From the IMG/VR virus record IMGVR_UViG_3300040751_002675, positions 1 to 23,997 of that record: a stretch of 23,997 nucleotides of DNA, one strand, 5' to 3'. Origin of the DNA: a virus. This document shows positions 14,963 to 22,446 of this stretch, piece by piece; position 1 is the stretch's first letter, and each line of letters starts with the position of its first letter. Made by a program: the position numbers and the translations under genes. The notes beneath the pieces are model-generated. The model searched no databases and had not been told where the DNA came from. It worked only from the letters and a program-made list of their open reading frames with translations.

Positions 14963-16672
14963 CATATCGTCAAACTCTTGTGTATCTATTTGTTGCGGGT
15001 TCATACGCATTTGATATTCTTCAAAAGTTTGATTAATTCTTTCAATAAAGGCCTTTGCGGGTTCTATGAACTCTTCGCCATAGTCCTTTTCAATCATAGT
15101 TAATACAGCCGTTTCGCCTTTTGGAAACTCGCCTGTTTCTTTATCATAATAACTTAATACAAATTCGCCTAGTGGTGTCTTACCTTCTTTTTCTAATGTA
15201 ATTTCGTCGCCGTCTGGGCCTTGGATCTTATCGCCTTTTTTCTTGCCGTCTTTTTTAGCTTGACGTACAGCGTTAGCGTATGCATTGCCTTCGTCCATAT
15301 TATCGATCATTTGTTCAATAACACCTTGGACAATATCATCTCTATCGTCATCAGCATGTAAGCCGTGTTCCATACCGTACTCGTTAATTTCTTGGTCAAG
15401 TTCTTGATCGCTTATGCCCATTGCTTTTGCTAGTGCCGGTTCTCCACCTTTTTCATATGCTGACATAAATTCGTCTGCCATCATATCTGCTTTGCTTGGC
15501 TCTGACTGTGGATCAAAACTTTCATCTGCAAACTGGCCCAGTGATTGATTAAACAGTTCTTCTAACTCATCTTCTTTAACACATGAGCCTTTTTCGCCAC
15601 GCTTTTTGCCTGGTACTTTCTTGTAACCGTCCCAGCACTTGTCATACATCTTATCGTTGCCGTGACGTTCGCCTTCGTCTACTAGATCTTCTGCTGTTAA
15701 TTCTTTTGCTCGAGTTGCTTCGCCTACTAGTTTGTAAATGTACGGAAATACATCTTGTAATTCTTCATTAAACTGTTTAATTGTTAGCTCGTCAATCCAG
15801 TTTGATTTTAAATCTTCAGGAACATCTTCATAAACTGGAGTTTCAAAAGATTCAAATGCTTCTTTGTAATAAGATTCTTTTTGTAAGTTTTGTACGGTCT
15901 TTTTAATAGTGTCAAGTCTTTCAAGTACTACGCCCATATATTCTGATAGACTTTCTGCCATTACACTTGAACGTCCCATATAAGTTTTAAACTTACGTAG
16001 TTTAGCTAGTTCTTCGCTTAGGCTTGTAATATGCTTACCAAAATCATCGTATGCATTACCTCCTTCACTAACGTGACGAGCCATTGCTCTTGCTCCGTTA
16101 AGATGTTTAAATGGATACTTAAATCTTTCTCCTTCTGCACTCTCAATATATATTGCTTCTACATGTTGAGTTCTTCCGGCAGCTAGTTCTTGATTAACAG
16201 GCTTTGAATGTTTAACTAGTAGTCGTGCATTTCCTATATCTTGATAGCTCTGTCTTGACGTGCCGTACATCTTTGATTCAGTCATTTGTTCATCTCCAGG
16301 GCGATTTGTTGCTAAAAATTTATAATCTCTTTTATTTAAGTTTGATTTATTAATATCTCTAGTATCAAAGTTTAACATACGCTTCTTTGCAAATACTCTT
16401 AATTCTTTTAAAAAATTAAACCAATCTTTTTTGCCTAACGTGTCGTCCTCGTCAATTAGTTCTTGACTGTATACTACAGCTACTTCTTTTTCGTCTAGAC
16501 TAATACTTACTTTACCGTAGTTTTTGCCTGATTGAACATAATCAAAATCAAAGAATCTTGCTTGACTCGGCTCATTGGTTACATTGCCTTCAGCGTCACC
16601 AATAGTAACACTTGGAAAGCGTCCTCGAATCTTATTAAAAAGTTCTTCTGATATTAAATCTAACTTCTGCAT
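14939..16672 (-). CDS. 577-aa protein of unknown function next to gp17
   Basis: I do not recognise the function. The N-terminal half contains MYGTSRQSYQDIGNARLLVK (135-154) and FKYPFKHLNGARAMARHVSE (184-203), followed by helical, charged stretches. Residues 344-364 hold a Cys/Trp/Lys element, DKCWDGYKKVPGKKRGEKGS then C, of a type I have seen in structural proteins of marine phages. The C-terminal half is acidic and helical. Length and position between gp17 and gp32 suggest a virion or packaging-related protein; a prohead core or structural role is a guess. No Shine-Dalgarno is visible; a late box sits four bases before the ATG. The start is supported by this box. The last codons also form a terminator stem. 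Confidence 0.75.
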   Translation of the reverse strand: MQKLDLISEELFNKIRGRFPSVTIGDAEGNVTNEPSQARFFDFDYVQSGKNYGKVSISLDEKEVAVVYSQELIDEDDTLGKKDWFNFLKELRVFAKKRMLNFDTRDINKSNLNKRDYKFLATNRPGDEQMTESKMYGTSRQSYQDIGNARLLVKHSKPVNQELAAGRTQHVEAIYIESAEGERFKYPFKHLNGARAMARHVSEGGNAYDDFGKHITSLSEELAKLRKFKTYMGRSSVMAESLSEYMGVVLERLDTIKKTVQNLQKESYYKEAFESFETPVYEDVPEDLKSNWIDELTIKQFNEELQDVFPYIYKLVGEATRAKELTAEDLVDEGERHGNDKMYDKCWDGYKKVPGKKRGEKGSCVKEDELEELFNQSLGQFADESFDPQSEPSKADMMADEFMSAYEKGGEPALAKAMGISDQELDQEINEYGMEHGLHADDDRDDIVQGVIEQMIDNMDEGNAYANAVRQAKKDGKKKGDKIQGPDGDEITLEKEGKTPLGEFVLSYYDKETGEFPKGETAVLTMIEKDYGEEFIEPAKAFIERINQTFEEYQMRMNPQQIDTQEFDDMRRLAGLR

Positions 16673-16676
16673 AATG

Positions 16677-16683
16677 TATTTAT
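16677..16683 (-). promoter_or_regulatory. late promoter box at the start of the 577-aa gene
   Basis: The minus strand reads GATAAATACATTATG; the box overlaps the gp17 stop codon (TGA at 16685-16683). The predicted start is at 16671-16672, at the ATG. It is one base closer than in the other leaderless candidates. Confidence 0.5.
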
Positions 16684-18263
16684 CAATAGTTGGTACTTAT
16701 AAAGATTGGCATTGGTGGTTCATAGTTTTCGTCTGCTTCAATTTGATTAAAGGTATTATACACTCTAGGATCCCAATCTTTAAGAACACTCATCATCCTA
16801 AGTATTAAAAGTAATGCACTTACTAAATCATCAGTTTCACCGGGTTTGGCCTTGTAACTAGATGCTGTGGCAACAAATGCTTTTAATTCTGATATAAGTG
16901 GCGAAGAGTTAACCGTCATTTTATCGTTTTCTATCATAGTTTTTAATCTAGCACATGCTGTTACTTTTGTACTGTGTGTAGTATTAAAACCTTTGCGGAA
17001 CTTACGAACGTGTCCTTTGCGTATAGGTTCACTGACAAACAAACCCGGAATGTTTTCTTCTCCAAAGTCGTTTATAACGATTAGGGCAGCCTCGCCTATA
17101 CTATTGTTCTCCACGCTCCAGTAAATTCCTGTCGGGTTATTTGTTTCTTCTGCAATATATTTGCATATGTCAGCAAGAACTCTTACCTGGCCAGGTATAG
17201 CTGTAGTATTATGTCGCCATTCTGCTACTTGTTCATAACTTGGTATTTCGAATACTTGTATAGCAGCATAGTCGCCACCTGTACCCATACTAGGATCAAG
17301 TGCAATAGCGTATGTATACTGACTTGTTGGTTTTTTATACCAACGTGTTTGTCCCATATTCATAAGAGGCTTTTGACCCTCCATTGTAGCAAGTTTTAAA
17401 CTATTAATAAGTGTTTCGTCAAATACTAAGAATTCACAACCATATTCTCGTCTAAACTTTTCTTCACCAATACGTCCTATTTCTGCTTCTTTCCATTCTT
17501 CATCTCTATCCGGATGTTCTTGCCATTCTGCTCTAAATGCATGAAATCCATTTATACCAATTTCTTGTTCATTTCCATGAGCATCAAATTTATCTTCTGC
17601 TTGTTTCCAGATAGTAGCAAATGTATCTTCGTCCGAGTTAGGTGTACTAGTAATAATAGCACGACCACCTGTTGCTAGTGTAGGTGAAATCGATGTCCAA
17701 AACTCTTCCGCAATGTTGGGCATAACAAACGCAAACTCGTCACAGTATAGTAATGAAATTGACATACCACGTCCTGTGTTGCCTGTTGTTGTTTGACTTA
17801 CAATACGCGATCCGTTTTCAAACTCAATACTACCTTTGTTATATGAAGTAACACCTGCACGTATGTGATCTTCGCAAGTTTCATATACATAACGTATACG
17901 TGCCATAATCTCCTGAGCACCTGTATACTTGTGTGCAGCAATTAGTATTGTCTGATCTGGATTAAACATTGCATACCAGCACAAATAGATAGCAGCACAG
18001 GTAGTTTTACCTGTTTGTCTAGGCATCATATTAATATTAAAACGATAACTATGATACGAATGCATCAAACGTAGTTGATATTCGTAAGGATCAAACAACA
18101 ATTTACCTTTTACAGGATGTTGTATATATGCGAATTTTTTAGCAAAGTACAAATACCCGTTATCAGGGTCCATACACTGTGCAAGATCATTTATTTGATC
18201 TTCAGTATACGTTTCTCTTGTATTAGCTTTTTTTGTTAAAACACCATCTAATGACTTACTCAT
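16683..18263 (-). CDS. 17: terminase large subunit gp17 (ATPase and nuclease)
   Basis: This 526-aa protein has both halves of a T4 packaging motor. The ATPase part shows Walker A PRQTGKTT (81-88), Walker B SLLYCDEF (170-177) and the coupling motif TSTPN (205-209). The nuclease part has ALDPSMGTGGDYAA (321-334, metal-binding Asp), VENN (384-387) and TDDLVSALLL (477-486), matching the RNase H-like acidic residues. It cuts and pumps DNA into proheads with gp16. T4 gp17 is 610 aa, so it is somewhat shorter. The gene sits immediately after a strong terminator and a variant late box, and has no Shine-Dalgarno. Confidence 0.95.
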   Translation of the reverse strand: MSKSLDGVLTKKANTRETYTEDQINDLAQCMDPDNGYLYFAKKFAYIQHPVKGKLLFDPYEYQLRLMHSYHSYRFNINMMPRQTGKTTCAAIYLCWYAMFNPDQTILIAAHKYTGAQEIMARIRYVYETCEDHIRAGVTSYNKGSIEFENGSRIVSQTTTGNTGRGMSISLLYCDEFAFVMPNIAEEFWTSISPTLATGGRAIITSTPNSDEDTFATIWKQAEDKFDAHGNEQEIGINGFHAFRAEWQEHPDRDEEWKEAEIGRIGEEKFRREYGCEFLVFDETLINSLKLATMEGQKPLMNMGQTRWYKKPTSQYTYAIALDPSMGTGGDYAAIQVFEIPSYEQVAEWRHNTTAIPGQVRVLADICKYIAEETNNPTGIYWSVENNSIGEAALIVINDFGEENIPGLFVSEPIRKGHVRKFRKGFNTTHSTKVTACARLKTMIENDKMTVNSSPLISELKAFVATASSYKAKPGETDDLVSALLLILRMMSVLKDWDPRVYNTFNQIEADENYEPPMPIFISTNY

Positions 18264-18268
18264 GAAAG

Positions 18269-18275
18269 TATTTAA
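18269..18275 (-). promoter_or_regulatory. variant late box at the start of gp17
   Basis: The minus strand reads GGTTAAATACTTTCATG. The TAAATA core ends at 18269, so the T4 rule predicts a start at 18263, the A of the ATG. One base differs from ATAAATA. It follows directly on a terminator, so gp17 needs a promoter here. Confidence 0.5.
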
Positions 18276-18277
18276 CC

Positions 18278-18304
18278 AAAAAAATAGCGCCTTCTGGCGC
18301 TATT
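18278..18304 (-). terminator. strong intrinsic terminator before gp17
   Basis: AATAGCGCC and GGCGCTATT form a perfect 9-bp stem with the loop AGAA, followed by a run of seven T on the minus strand. It ends the transcript that carries 18308-18523 and upstream genes. Confidence 0.88.
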
Positions 18305-18307
18305 GAG

Positions 18308-18523
18308 TTAAATGACTTCGAAGCCTACTACGCCAACTTCTCGTGCCCTATTGAGAGCTTCGTCAAGCGTCCAACCTTCAATATGTGCTACTACTGAAAT
18401 AGGAAATTTTGATGCTTGTACATCAAGTGCTACTCTACGAAGTATTTCTTCGTTAGAATGTCCTTCTGCTGTATAAAATGCAACTCTTGCATTATATTCT
18501 GCTTCTGTAGTAATCGGATCCAT
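18308..18523 (-). CDS. 71-aa protein of unknown function
   Basis: I do not recognise this small, acidic, largely helical protein. Visible parts are EAEYNARVAFYTAEGHSNEE and VVAHIEGWTLDEALNRAREV, with no Cys pair, signal or membrane segment. AAGGACT lies before the ATG, and the gene starts just three bases after the upstream stop. It is the last gene before the terminator in front of gp17. The good ribosome-binding site and the gene-tight spacing support it being real. Confidence 0.7.
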   Translation of the reverse strand: MDPITTEAEYNARVAFYTAEGHSNEEILRRVALDVQASKFPISVVAHIEGWTLDEALNRAREVGVVGFEVI

Positions 18524-18526
18524 TGT

Positions 18527-19087
18527 TTAGTCCTTATTTCTTAGTTCTTCGTATTGAGCTTTTAGATTATTGTAAATTTCGTTTTCAACAGCCATTGGAT
18601 TATCTCCGTCTGCTGCTGGTCTGTATTGTCTTTTCTTGCGATTAATACCACCTGAAAGATCTTGTGTCATTGTTGTATGATCACTGTATTGCTCGTCTGG
18701 TTCGTTACTGTAACCTTCTTCAGTTTCTTCGTCACAACAGCATGGGCTTTCGCCACATTCTTCACAAGGTGTTTCTTCCATTTCCATATCTGGGCCATCT
18801 ACAGCTTTACGTAGACGCTCCATATCTAAACGCATTGGCATCATTTCTGGATCAACTTCTTTTGCTCCACCTAGGCCTGCATTTTTCATCATGTCTAACA
18901 AATCAGCAACATGTTCTTTACCACTTGCATTCATGTTAACATTCACTGTTACTGGATTACCTTCGTCTTTTGGCGGCATTGGTGGCATTGACGGCGACAT
19001 CATGCCTCCTTCGTCCATTCCACATTCAGTTGTTGTTTGTTCACTTTCCAAAAGTGTCATCTTTTGGATCATTTCCTTCATATTCAT
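18527..19087 (-). CDS. Met- and Cys-rich protein of unknown function, 186 aa
   Basis: I do not recognise a function. The protein is unusually rich in Met (MMSPSMPPMPP near 29-39 and several MM pairs) and has a Cys cluster PCEECGESPCCC (107-118) inside a strongly acidic stretch, which might bind metal. The N-terminus MNMKEMIQKMTLLESE has an LLE near residue 14 that could be a prohead-protease type site. The C-terminus (GGINRKKRQYRPAADGDNPM) looks conserved. AGGGAG precedes the ATG. Position next to the capsid-targeted protein suggests a structural or scaffold role (inference). Confidence 0.75.
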   Translation of the reverse strand: MNMKEMIQKMTLLESEQTTTECGMDEGGMMSPSMPPMPPKDEGNPVTVNVNMNASGKEHVADLLDMMKNAGLGGAKEVDPEMMPMRLDMERLRKAVDGPDMEMEETPCEECGESPCCCDEETEEGYSNEPDEQYSDHTTMTQDLSGGINRKKRQYRPAADGDNPMAVENEIYNNLKAQYEELRNKD

Positions 19088-19089
19088 AG

Positions 19090-19647
19090 TTAACTCCCTA
19101 CTACACTTTTGGTTTGTTCTTCTTCACTAATGTCCGCAGATTCACCTTGAGGTACACCGTCAGTCGGTTCGTGTTCGCGTTCTTTTCTAGCTGTTTCTAG
19201 TTCTTTTAACAGATCCATTACTCTGTTACCTGCTACATCACCCTGAGCACTTTCACCGCCCATATCTTCAGTGTCCATTAACGGTTCATATGTACCATCG
19301 GATGTGTCTTCTTGATATTCTTCTTGAGGTGCTTGTAAGTCTCTTACAATAATATTACTTTGAGGTATGCAGCAGCACTGACCTAAATATTCTTGCATGA
19401 CTTGTTGTGTTGTAGGATAATTTACTTCTGCTTCAAAATATGTTACTTCAATATTTTCTAATTGTGGAAAATCTAAAGGCTTTTTATTGATTGGAGTACG
19501 CTTACCGTCAGTTAGTTTTACTAGACCGTATTTTTCTAATGCAGATTTTATGTCTTCTACACAATTATCTGCATACTCTCCTGCAACACCAATTTTAAAA
19601 TCGTATGTCTTTTTGCTTTCAGTTAAATATTCTACAAAATTTTTCAT
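19090..19647 (-). CDS. probable internal head protein with capsid-targeting propeptide
   Basis: I choose the second ATG (19647), which is correctly spaced from GCGAGG, over the one at 19653. From there the N-terminus reads MKNFVEYLTE, matching the pattern of the T4 capsid-targeting sequence MKTYQEFIAE of internal proteins IPI-IPIII and Alt, which gp21 protease cleaves after the final Glu. Residues 12-105 alternate strand and helix (YDFKIGVAGEYADNCVEDIK and LENIEVTYFEAEVNYP), compatible with a ferredoxin-like domain; QCCCIP follows. The C-terminal third is acidic and probably disordered. The predicted protein is 185 aa. It lies between gp16 and gp17. The targeting idea is inference from the motif. 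Confidence 0.72.
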   Translation of the reverse strand: MKNFVEYLTESKKTYDFKIGVAGEYADNCVEDIKSALEKYGLVKLTDGKRTPINKKPLDFPQLENIEVTYFEAEVNYPTTQQVMQEYLGQCCCIPQSNIIVRDLQAPQEEYQEDTSDGTYEPLMDTEDMGGESAQGDVAGNRVMDLLKELETARKEREHEPTDGVPQGESADISEEEQTKSVVGS

Positions 19648-19667
19648 TATCATGCCTCGCTGTAAAA

Positions 19668-20168
19668 TTATTTATCCAATTTTTTCAGTTTTTCAAGCAA
19701 ACTGTTTCGATCAGTAACTACGTACCCTTCGCCATTCACTATATCACCGTCATTGGATCCTGCATCTTTATCCATTTTTTCTTTTTTAAGTTGCAATTCT
19801 ATCATTTTTAACTTTTTATCCATTTTTGCAACCTTAGCATCTAAACTTGTCTTAAGCATTCCGCCTGCAACTTCAAATACTCTGCCACTATAGCGACTTT
19901 CAACGTTCATACCCAAATCCATTAGGTCATCATATGCTTGCATTGCTTTGTCTGCTACTTCATTAAGCTCTTTGTCAGCTAGTTCGCCTAGGCCTTTGAC
20001 AGCAGGAAGCGCCGAAGCAATTTTATCAAACTCTGCAATATCTCGAAACGTTTGTTCTTGTTCGACTATTGCTGCTTCGTGTTTGTTGTCTTCTAATTTT
20101 TCCGATGTTTCTGCTTGTACTTCATTTGCATCGGGTAAATTTAGTAATTCTTCCAATTTTTTGGTCAT
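19668..20168 (-). CDS. 16: terminase small subunit gp16-like
   Basis: This 166-aa protein matches T4 gp16 in length (164 aa) and layout. The N-terminal part is acidic and flexible. A central helical domain has AYDDLMDLGMNVESRYSGRV then FEVAGGMLKTSLDAK, followed by a long coiled-coil-like MDKKLKMIELQLKKEKMDKD. In T4, gp16 recognises and regulates DNA ends for packaging by gp17. The pattern of RVFEV-GGMLKT-LDA plus the coiled coil is what I remember of marine gp16 proteins. gp17 lies three genes downstream. A late box is placed at the gene's upstream junction. Confidence 0.72.
   Translation of the reverse strand: MTKKLEELLNLPDANEVQAETSEKLEDNKHEAAIVEQEQTFRDIAEFDKIASALPAVKGLGELADKELNEVADKAMQAYDDLMDLGMNVESRYSGRVFEVAGGMLKTSLDAKVAKMDKKLKMIELQLKKEKMDKDAGSNDGDIVNGEGYVVTDRNSLLEKLKKLDK
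19669..19675 (-). promoter_or_regulatory. late promoter box for the internal-head-protein gene
   Basis: The minus strand reads GGATAAATAATTTT, overlapping the stop of gp16. The predicted start near 19663 leaves a 16-base leader with GCGAGG before the ATG at 19647. Confidence 0.65.
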
Positions 20169-20194
20169 TTTATGGTACCATTATATGCTAATAT

Positions 20195-20201
20195 TATTTA
20201 T
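20195..20201 (-). promoter_or_regulatory. late promoter box for gp16
   Basis: The minus strand reads AGATAAATAATATT, overlapping the stop of the gp4-like gene. The predicted start near 20189 gives a 20-base leader that has no strong Shine-Dalgarno. Confidence 0.6.
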
Positions 20202-20639
20202 CTATTTTCTTCGACCCTTGTGAAATATATCACCTTCGTTGACTACTCGAAAAAATATACCTTTTTGCTTACAGAATGCTCTTGCTGCTTCCCATTTTGC
20301 CATATTTACAACATATGACGCTTGATTTGCTCTACTACGACCTAGTTTTTCTCTTACTGTTTGATTTTCTGGTTTAACTTCAATTAATTCGACTCTCTGA
20401 GACCCTTTTTTATCGCTATATACTATAAAAAAGTCAGGAACATATATAGTGTGCTTGCCTGTTAAGGGATTTTTATAAGGAATTTTAATTGCTTCTGATG
20501 CCCATTTGCTTACACTAGGGTGTTCGTCACAAAATTTCATAAATGCAAATTCCCAACTCGAGCGATATGTTGGTGTTTTAGTACCTATGTACTTTTCTGG
20601 GTTTTTTGGAGTAAATTTTCCTTGTGCAAAGCGACCCAT
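20202..20639 (-). CDS. 4: head-completion nuclease, gp4-like (TnsA-type fold)
   Basis: This 145-aa protein has the PD-(D/E)xK arrangement expected of the T4 gp4 head-completion family: TYRSSWEFAFMKF (24-36, Glu30), TIYVPDFFIVYS (64-75, Asp69) and ELIEVKP (84-90, Glu87-x-Lys89). gp4 finishes filled heads before tail joining. T4 gp4 is about 150 aa, so the length fits. The N-terminus KFTPKNPEKYIG also matches the family. The gene begins one base after the previous stop. The fold is TnsA-like, so a nuclease role is likely but untested. Confidence 0.82.
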   Translation of the reverse strand: MGRFAQGKFTPKNPEKYIGTKTPTYRSSWEFAFMKFCDEHPSVSKWASEAIKIPYKNPLTGKHTIYVPDFFIVYSDKKGSQRVELIEVKPENQTVREKLGRSRANQASYVVNMAKWEAARAFCKQKGIFFRVVNEGDIFHKGRRK

Positions 20640-20640
20640 A

Positions 20641-21006
20641 TCATACTACTATATTTCTTTTTTCTAGTTTTTCAACTGGAGTTTCAGTTTTAAAGCCTAA
20701 TGTACTAATTTTTTCTCTATTGTAGTTTAAAATTGTTGCAACTATCTTACTTAATTGTACTTTTGTCAATCCTTGTAGTGTGTCTATTAAATCAAACACA
20801 TTTACATCATCTAATTTTGCTTGTGTTAACAAAACTGTAGCAACACTTTGTGCTGCGGTCTTTTCAAATCCTCTTTTTTCAAAAAACGCAATAACAGCGT
20901 CAACTTGGTTACTAGGAAATGATATACTTTTTGTAAAGTATTGGTCAAAAAATTCTTTTGTTTCGTCTGCACTATCTGTAGATACAGATTTTGGTAAATT
21001 AGACAT
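20641..21006 (-). CDS. 121-aa helical protein of unknown function
   Basis: This protein is almost entirely helical: VDAVIAFFEKRGFEKTAAQS near 36-55, FDLIDTLQGLTKVQLSKIVA and ILNYNREKISTLGF. No known motif is seen. I have the impression that the FFEKRGFEKTAAQ pattern recurs in marine T4-like phages, but I cannot name it. It overlaps the 3' end of the tube-like gene by eight bases, and GGAG lies about ten bases before the ATG. A neck, head-completion or assembly role would fit the position between tail and head genes (inference). Confidence 0.75.
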   Translation of the reverse strand: MSNLPKSVSTDSADETKEFFDQYFTKSISFPSNQVDAVIAFFEKRGFEKTAAQSVATVLLTQAKLDDVNVFDLIDTLQGLTKVQLSKIVATILNYNREKISTLGFKTETPVEKLEKRNIVV

Positions 21007-22363
21007 TTACGCTGTCTCCGTTTAGCTCTTTATACTGTACAATTACATTACTTGCAATATTTATGGCCTTTATATTTCCATTTTGTACAAGTTGAACAAA
21101 TTCATCTCGAAATGCTGCTTGATCAGCAGCATCTAGTGCAGAAAATGTTCCTACTCCGTTAGCAACATCACCTACAACGCCTGTAGCATATGCTTTGCGT
21201 ACTGAACTTAGTAATAAATCTTGATTTGTAGCAAAATTACCTAAAATTTCGTTTGCTCCTAATCTTTTTGTTGCTTTTACAGTAGTAACAGGAGTAGCTT
21301 CAGTTGTTTGTGTTCCACTTCCGCCATTTTTAGGAAAACTTGTGTTAGCTAAACCGCTTACATTAACACCTGTTGTATCTCTAATGGTATTTCCTACTAT
21401 ACCGTATGCTTCTTTTCTAATTCCTTCGCTTGTTAGCTCTTTAGCATTTTTAACAGTGTTTACACCTTTAATAATTGTGCCTAGTCCTATGTTTCCACTA
21501 GTAATATCTCCTATAACACTACCAGCACCAGATAATACACCGCCAGTTCCAAACAAACTAGCTGTTCCACCACCTGCTACACTAATAGGACTCGGTGAAC
21601 TGTCATAATGGTCAACACCAAAACCTTTTGGTGCATTTCCTTCTTCAACAGGACCTCTTGCATAAAATACTGTTTCATATTGTACTGTCATTTGATTAGC
21701 ACTAGGCTCTGCACCCAATGATTGATCCATAGTATCATGTTGAAAATCAGAAATTAAAGGATTTACAAGAGTATATGTTGTGTATTCGTGTCTTGCAAGT
21801 TGACTTATTTGTATACTTGTAAAAAATGGTTCGTAACTATCGTTGTCAAAACCGTGTCTTGGTAAATTTTCTTTACTTGTGTAAGTATTAAATCTACTGT
21901 AGGGTCCTGATGTTTGATTAGGCTTGCCTGCAGAGTCTACACTACCATAGTTACCGTCTCTGTAATAGTATCTATAGTAACCTTCCCACATTAGTGTAGT
22001 AATACCTAAGTTATCATCATGGAAAGTAATATTAACAGGATCATAATCTATTCTTGTTTGTAGGTTTTTCTTTCTGTTGTACATATTTTTTGTTTCTACA
22101 GAAATTTTGTACTTAGGAAGATCTACACTCTTAACAAGCATATTAACTTCGTTGCCATGTTTACTTGTAAAGCCTGGTAATACTCTACCTACAACTTCTT
22201 CGTTTAAATTAAATGCAACGTGATATAGAAATTTCGTTTTAGGCGAAAGTCTATGTTGGTTATCAGTATACAGACGGGCTGCATGTGCATAATCGGCCAT
22301 ATCCCCCTTAGGGTTTAAGGCGCCATTAACTAAATTATCTAAGAATCCATTAAACAAGCTCAT
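20999..22363 (-). CDS. tail-tube-like or tube-initiator-like structural protein, 454 aa
   Basis: The chosen start is MSLFNGFLDNL at 22363. An in-frame ATG at 22417 lies inside the terminator hairpin after gp19 and would add an implausible 18-residue hydrophobic extension. The N-terminal part has SPKTKFLYHVAFNLN, NEVNMLVKSVDLPKYKISVE and NVTFHDDN-like strand patterns, which suggest a gp19-like tube fold. T4 gp48 and gp54, which start the tube on the baseplate, have a similar fold. The C-terminal third (from about residue 265) is Gly-, Ser- and Ala-rich (SVAGGGTASLFGTGG). It follows gp19 directly. Tube or initiator identity is inference. Confidence 0.68.
   Translation of the reverse strand: MSLFNGFLDNLVNGALNPKGDMADYAHAARLYTDNQHRLSPKTKFLYHVAFNLNEEVVGRVLPGFTSKHGNEVNMLVKSVDLPKYKISVETKNMYNRKKNLQTRIDYDPVNITFHDDNLGITTLMWEGYYRYYYRDGNYGSVDSAGKPNQTSGPYSRFNTYTSKENLPRHGFDNDSYEPFFTSIQISQLARHEYTTYTLVNPLISDFQHDTMDQSLGAEPSANQMTVQYETVFYARGPVEEGNAPKGFGVDHYDSSPSPISVAGGGTASLFGTGGVLSGAGSVIGDITSGNIGLGTIIKGVNTVKNAKELTSEGIRKEAYGIVGNTIRDTTGVNVSGLANTSFPKNGGSGTQTTEATPVTTVKATKRLGANEILGNFATNQDLLLSSVRKAYATGVVGDVANGVGTFSALDAADQAAFRDEFVQLVQNGNIKAINIASNVIVQYKELNGDSVNV
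21058..21064 (-). promoter_or_regulatory. possible late box inside the tube-like gene
   Basis: The minus strand reads CATAAATATT. It would start transcription near 21052, about 46 bases before the 121-aa gene. It is inside a coding region, so it may be chance. Confidence 0.35.
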
Positions 22364-22368
22364 AATAA

Positions 22369-22375
22369 TATTTAT
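22369..22375 (-). promoter_or_regulatory. late promoter box giving a predicted leaderless mRNA
   Basis: The minus strand reads GGATAAATATTATTATG. The last A of the box is at 22369, so the T4 rule gives a start at 22363, the A of the ATG. No Shine-Dalgarno is present. It follows directly after the gp19 terminator. Confidence 0.6.
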
Positions 22376-22402
22376 CCATATGAATAATGTACGTAGATAA
22401 TA

Positions 22403-22428
22403 AAAAAGGGACCTCACGGCCCCTTTTT
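22403..22428 (-). terminator. intrinsic terminator after gp19
   Basis: AAAAAGGG pairs with CCCTTTTT (8 bp), with two more C-G pairs inside across one mismatch and a 4-base loop, and a run of T on the minus strand. It sits about 20 bases after the gp19 stop. Confidence 0.82.
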
Positions 22429-22446
22429 AAAAGGTTTTTAACTAGA

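Noticed and set aside
22364-22417. In-frame upstream ATG extending the 454-aa tube-like protein by 18 residues
   Set aside because: This ATG lies inside the gp19 terminator hairpin and upstream of the late box; the added residues are hydrophobic and unlike the tube family.
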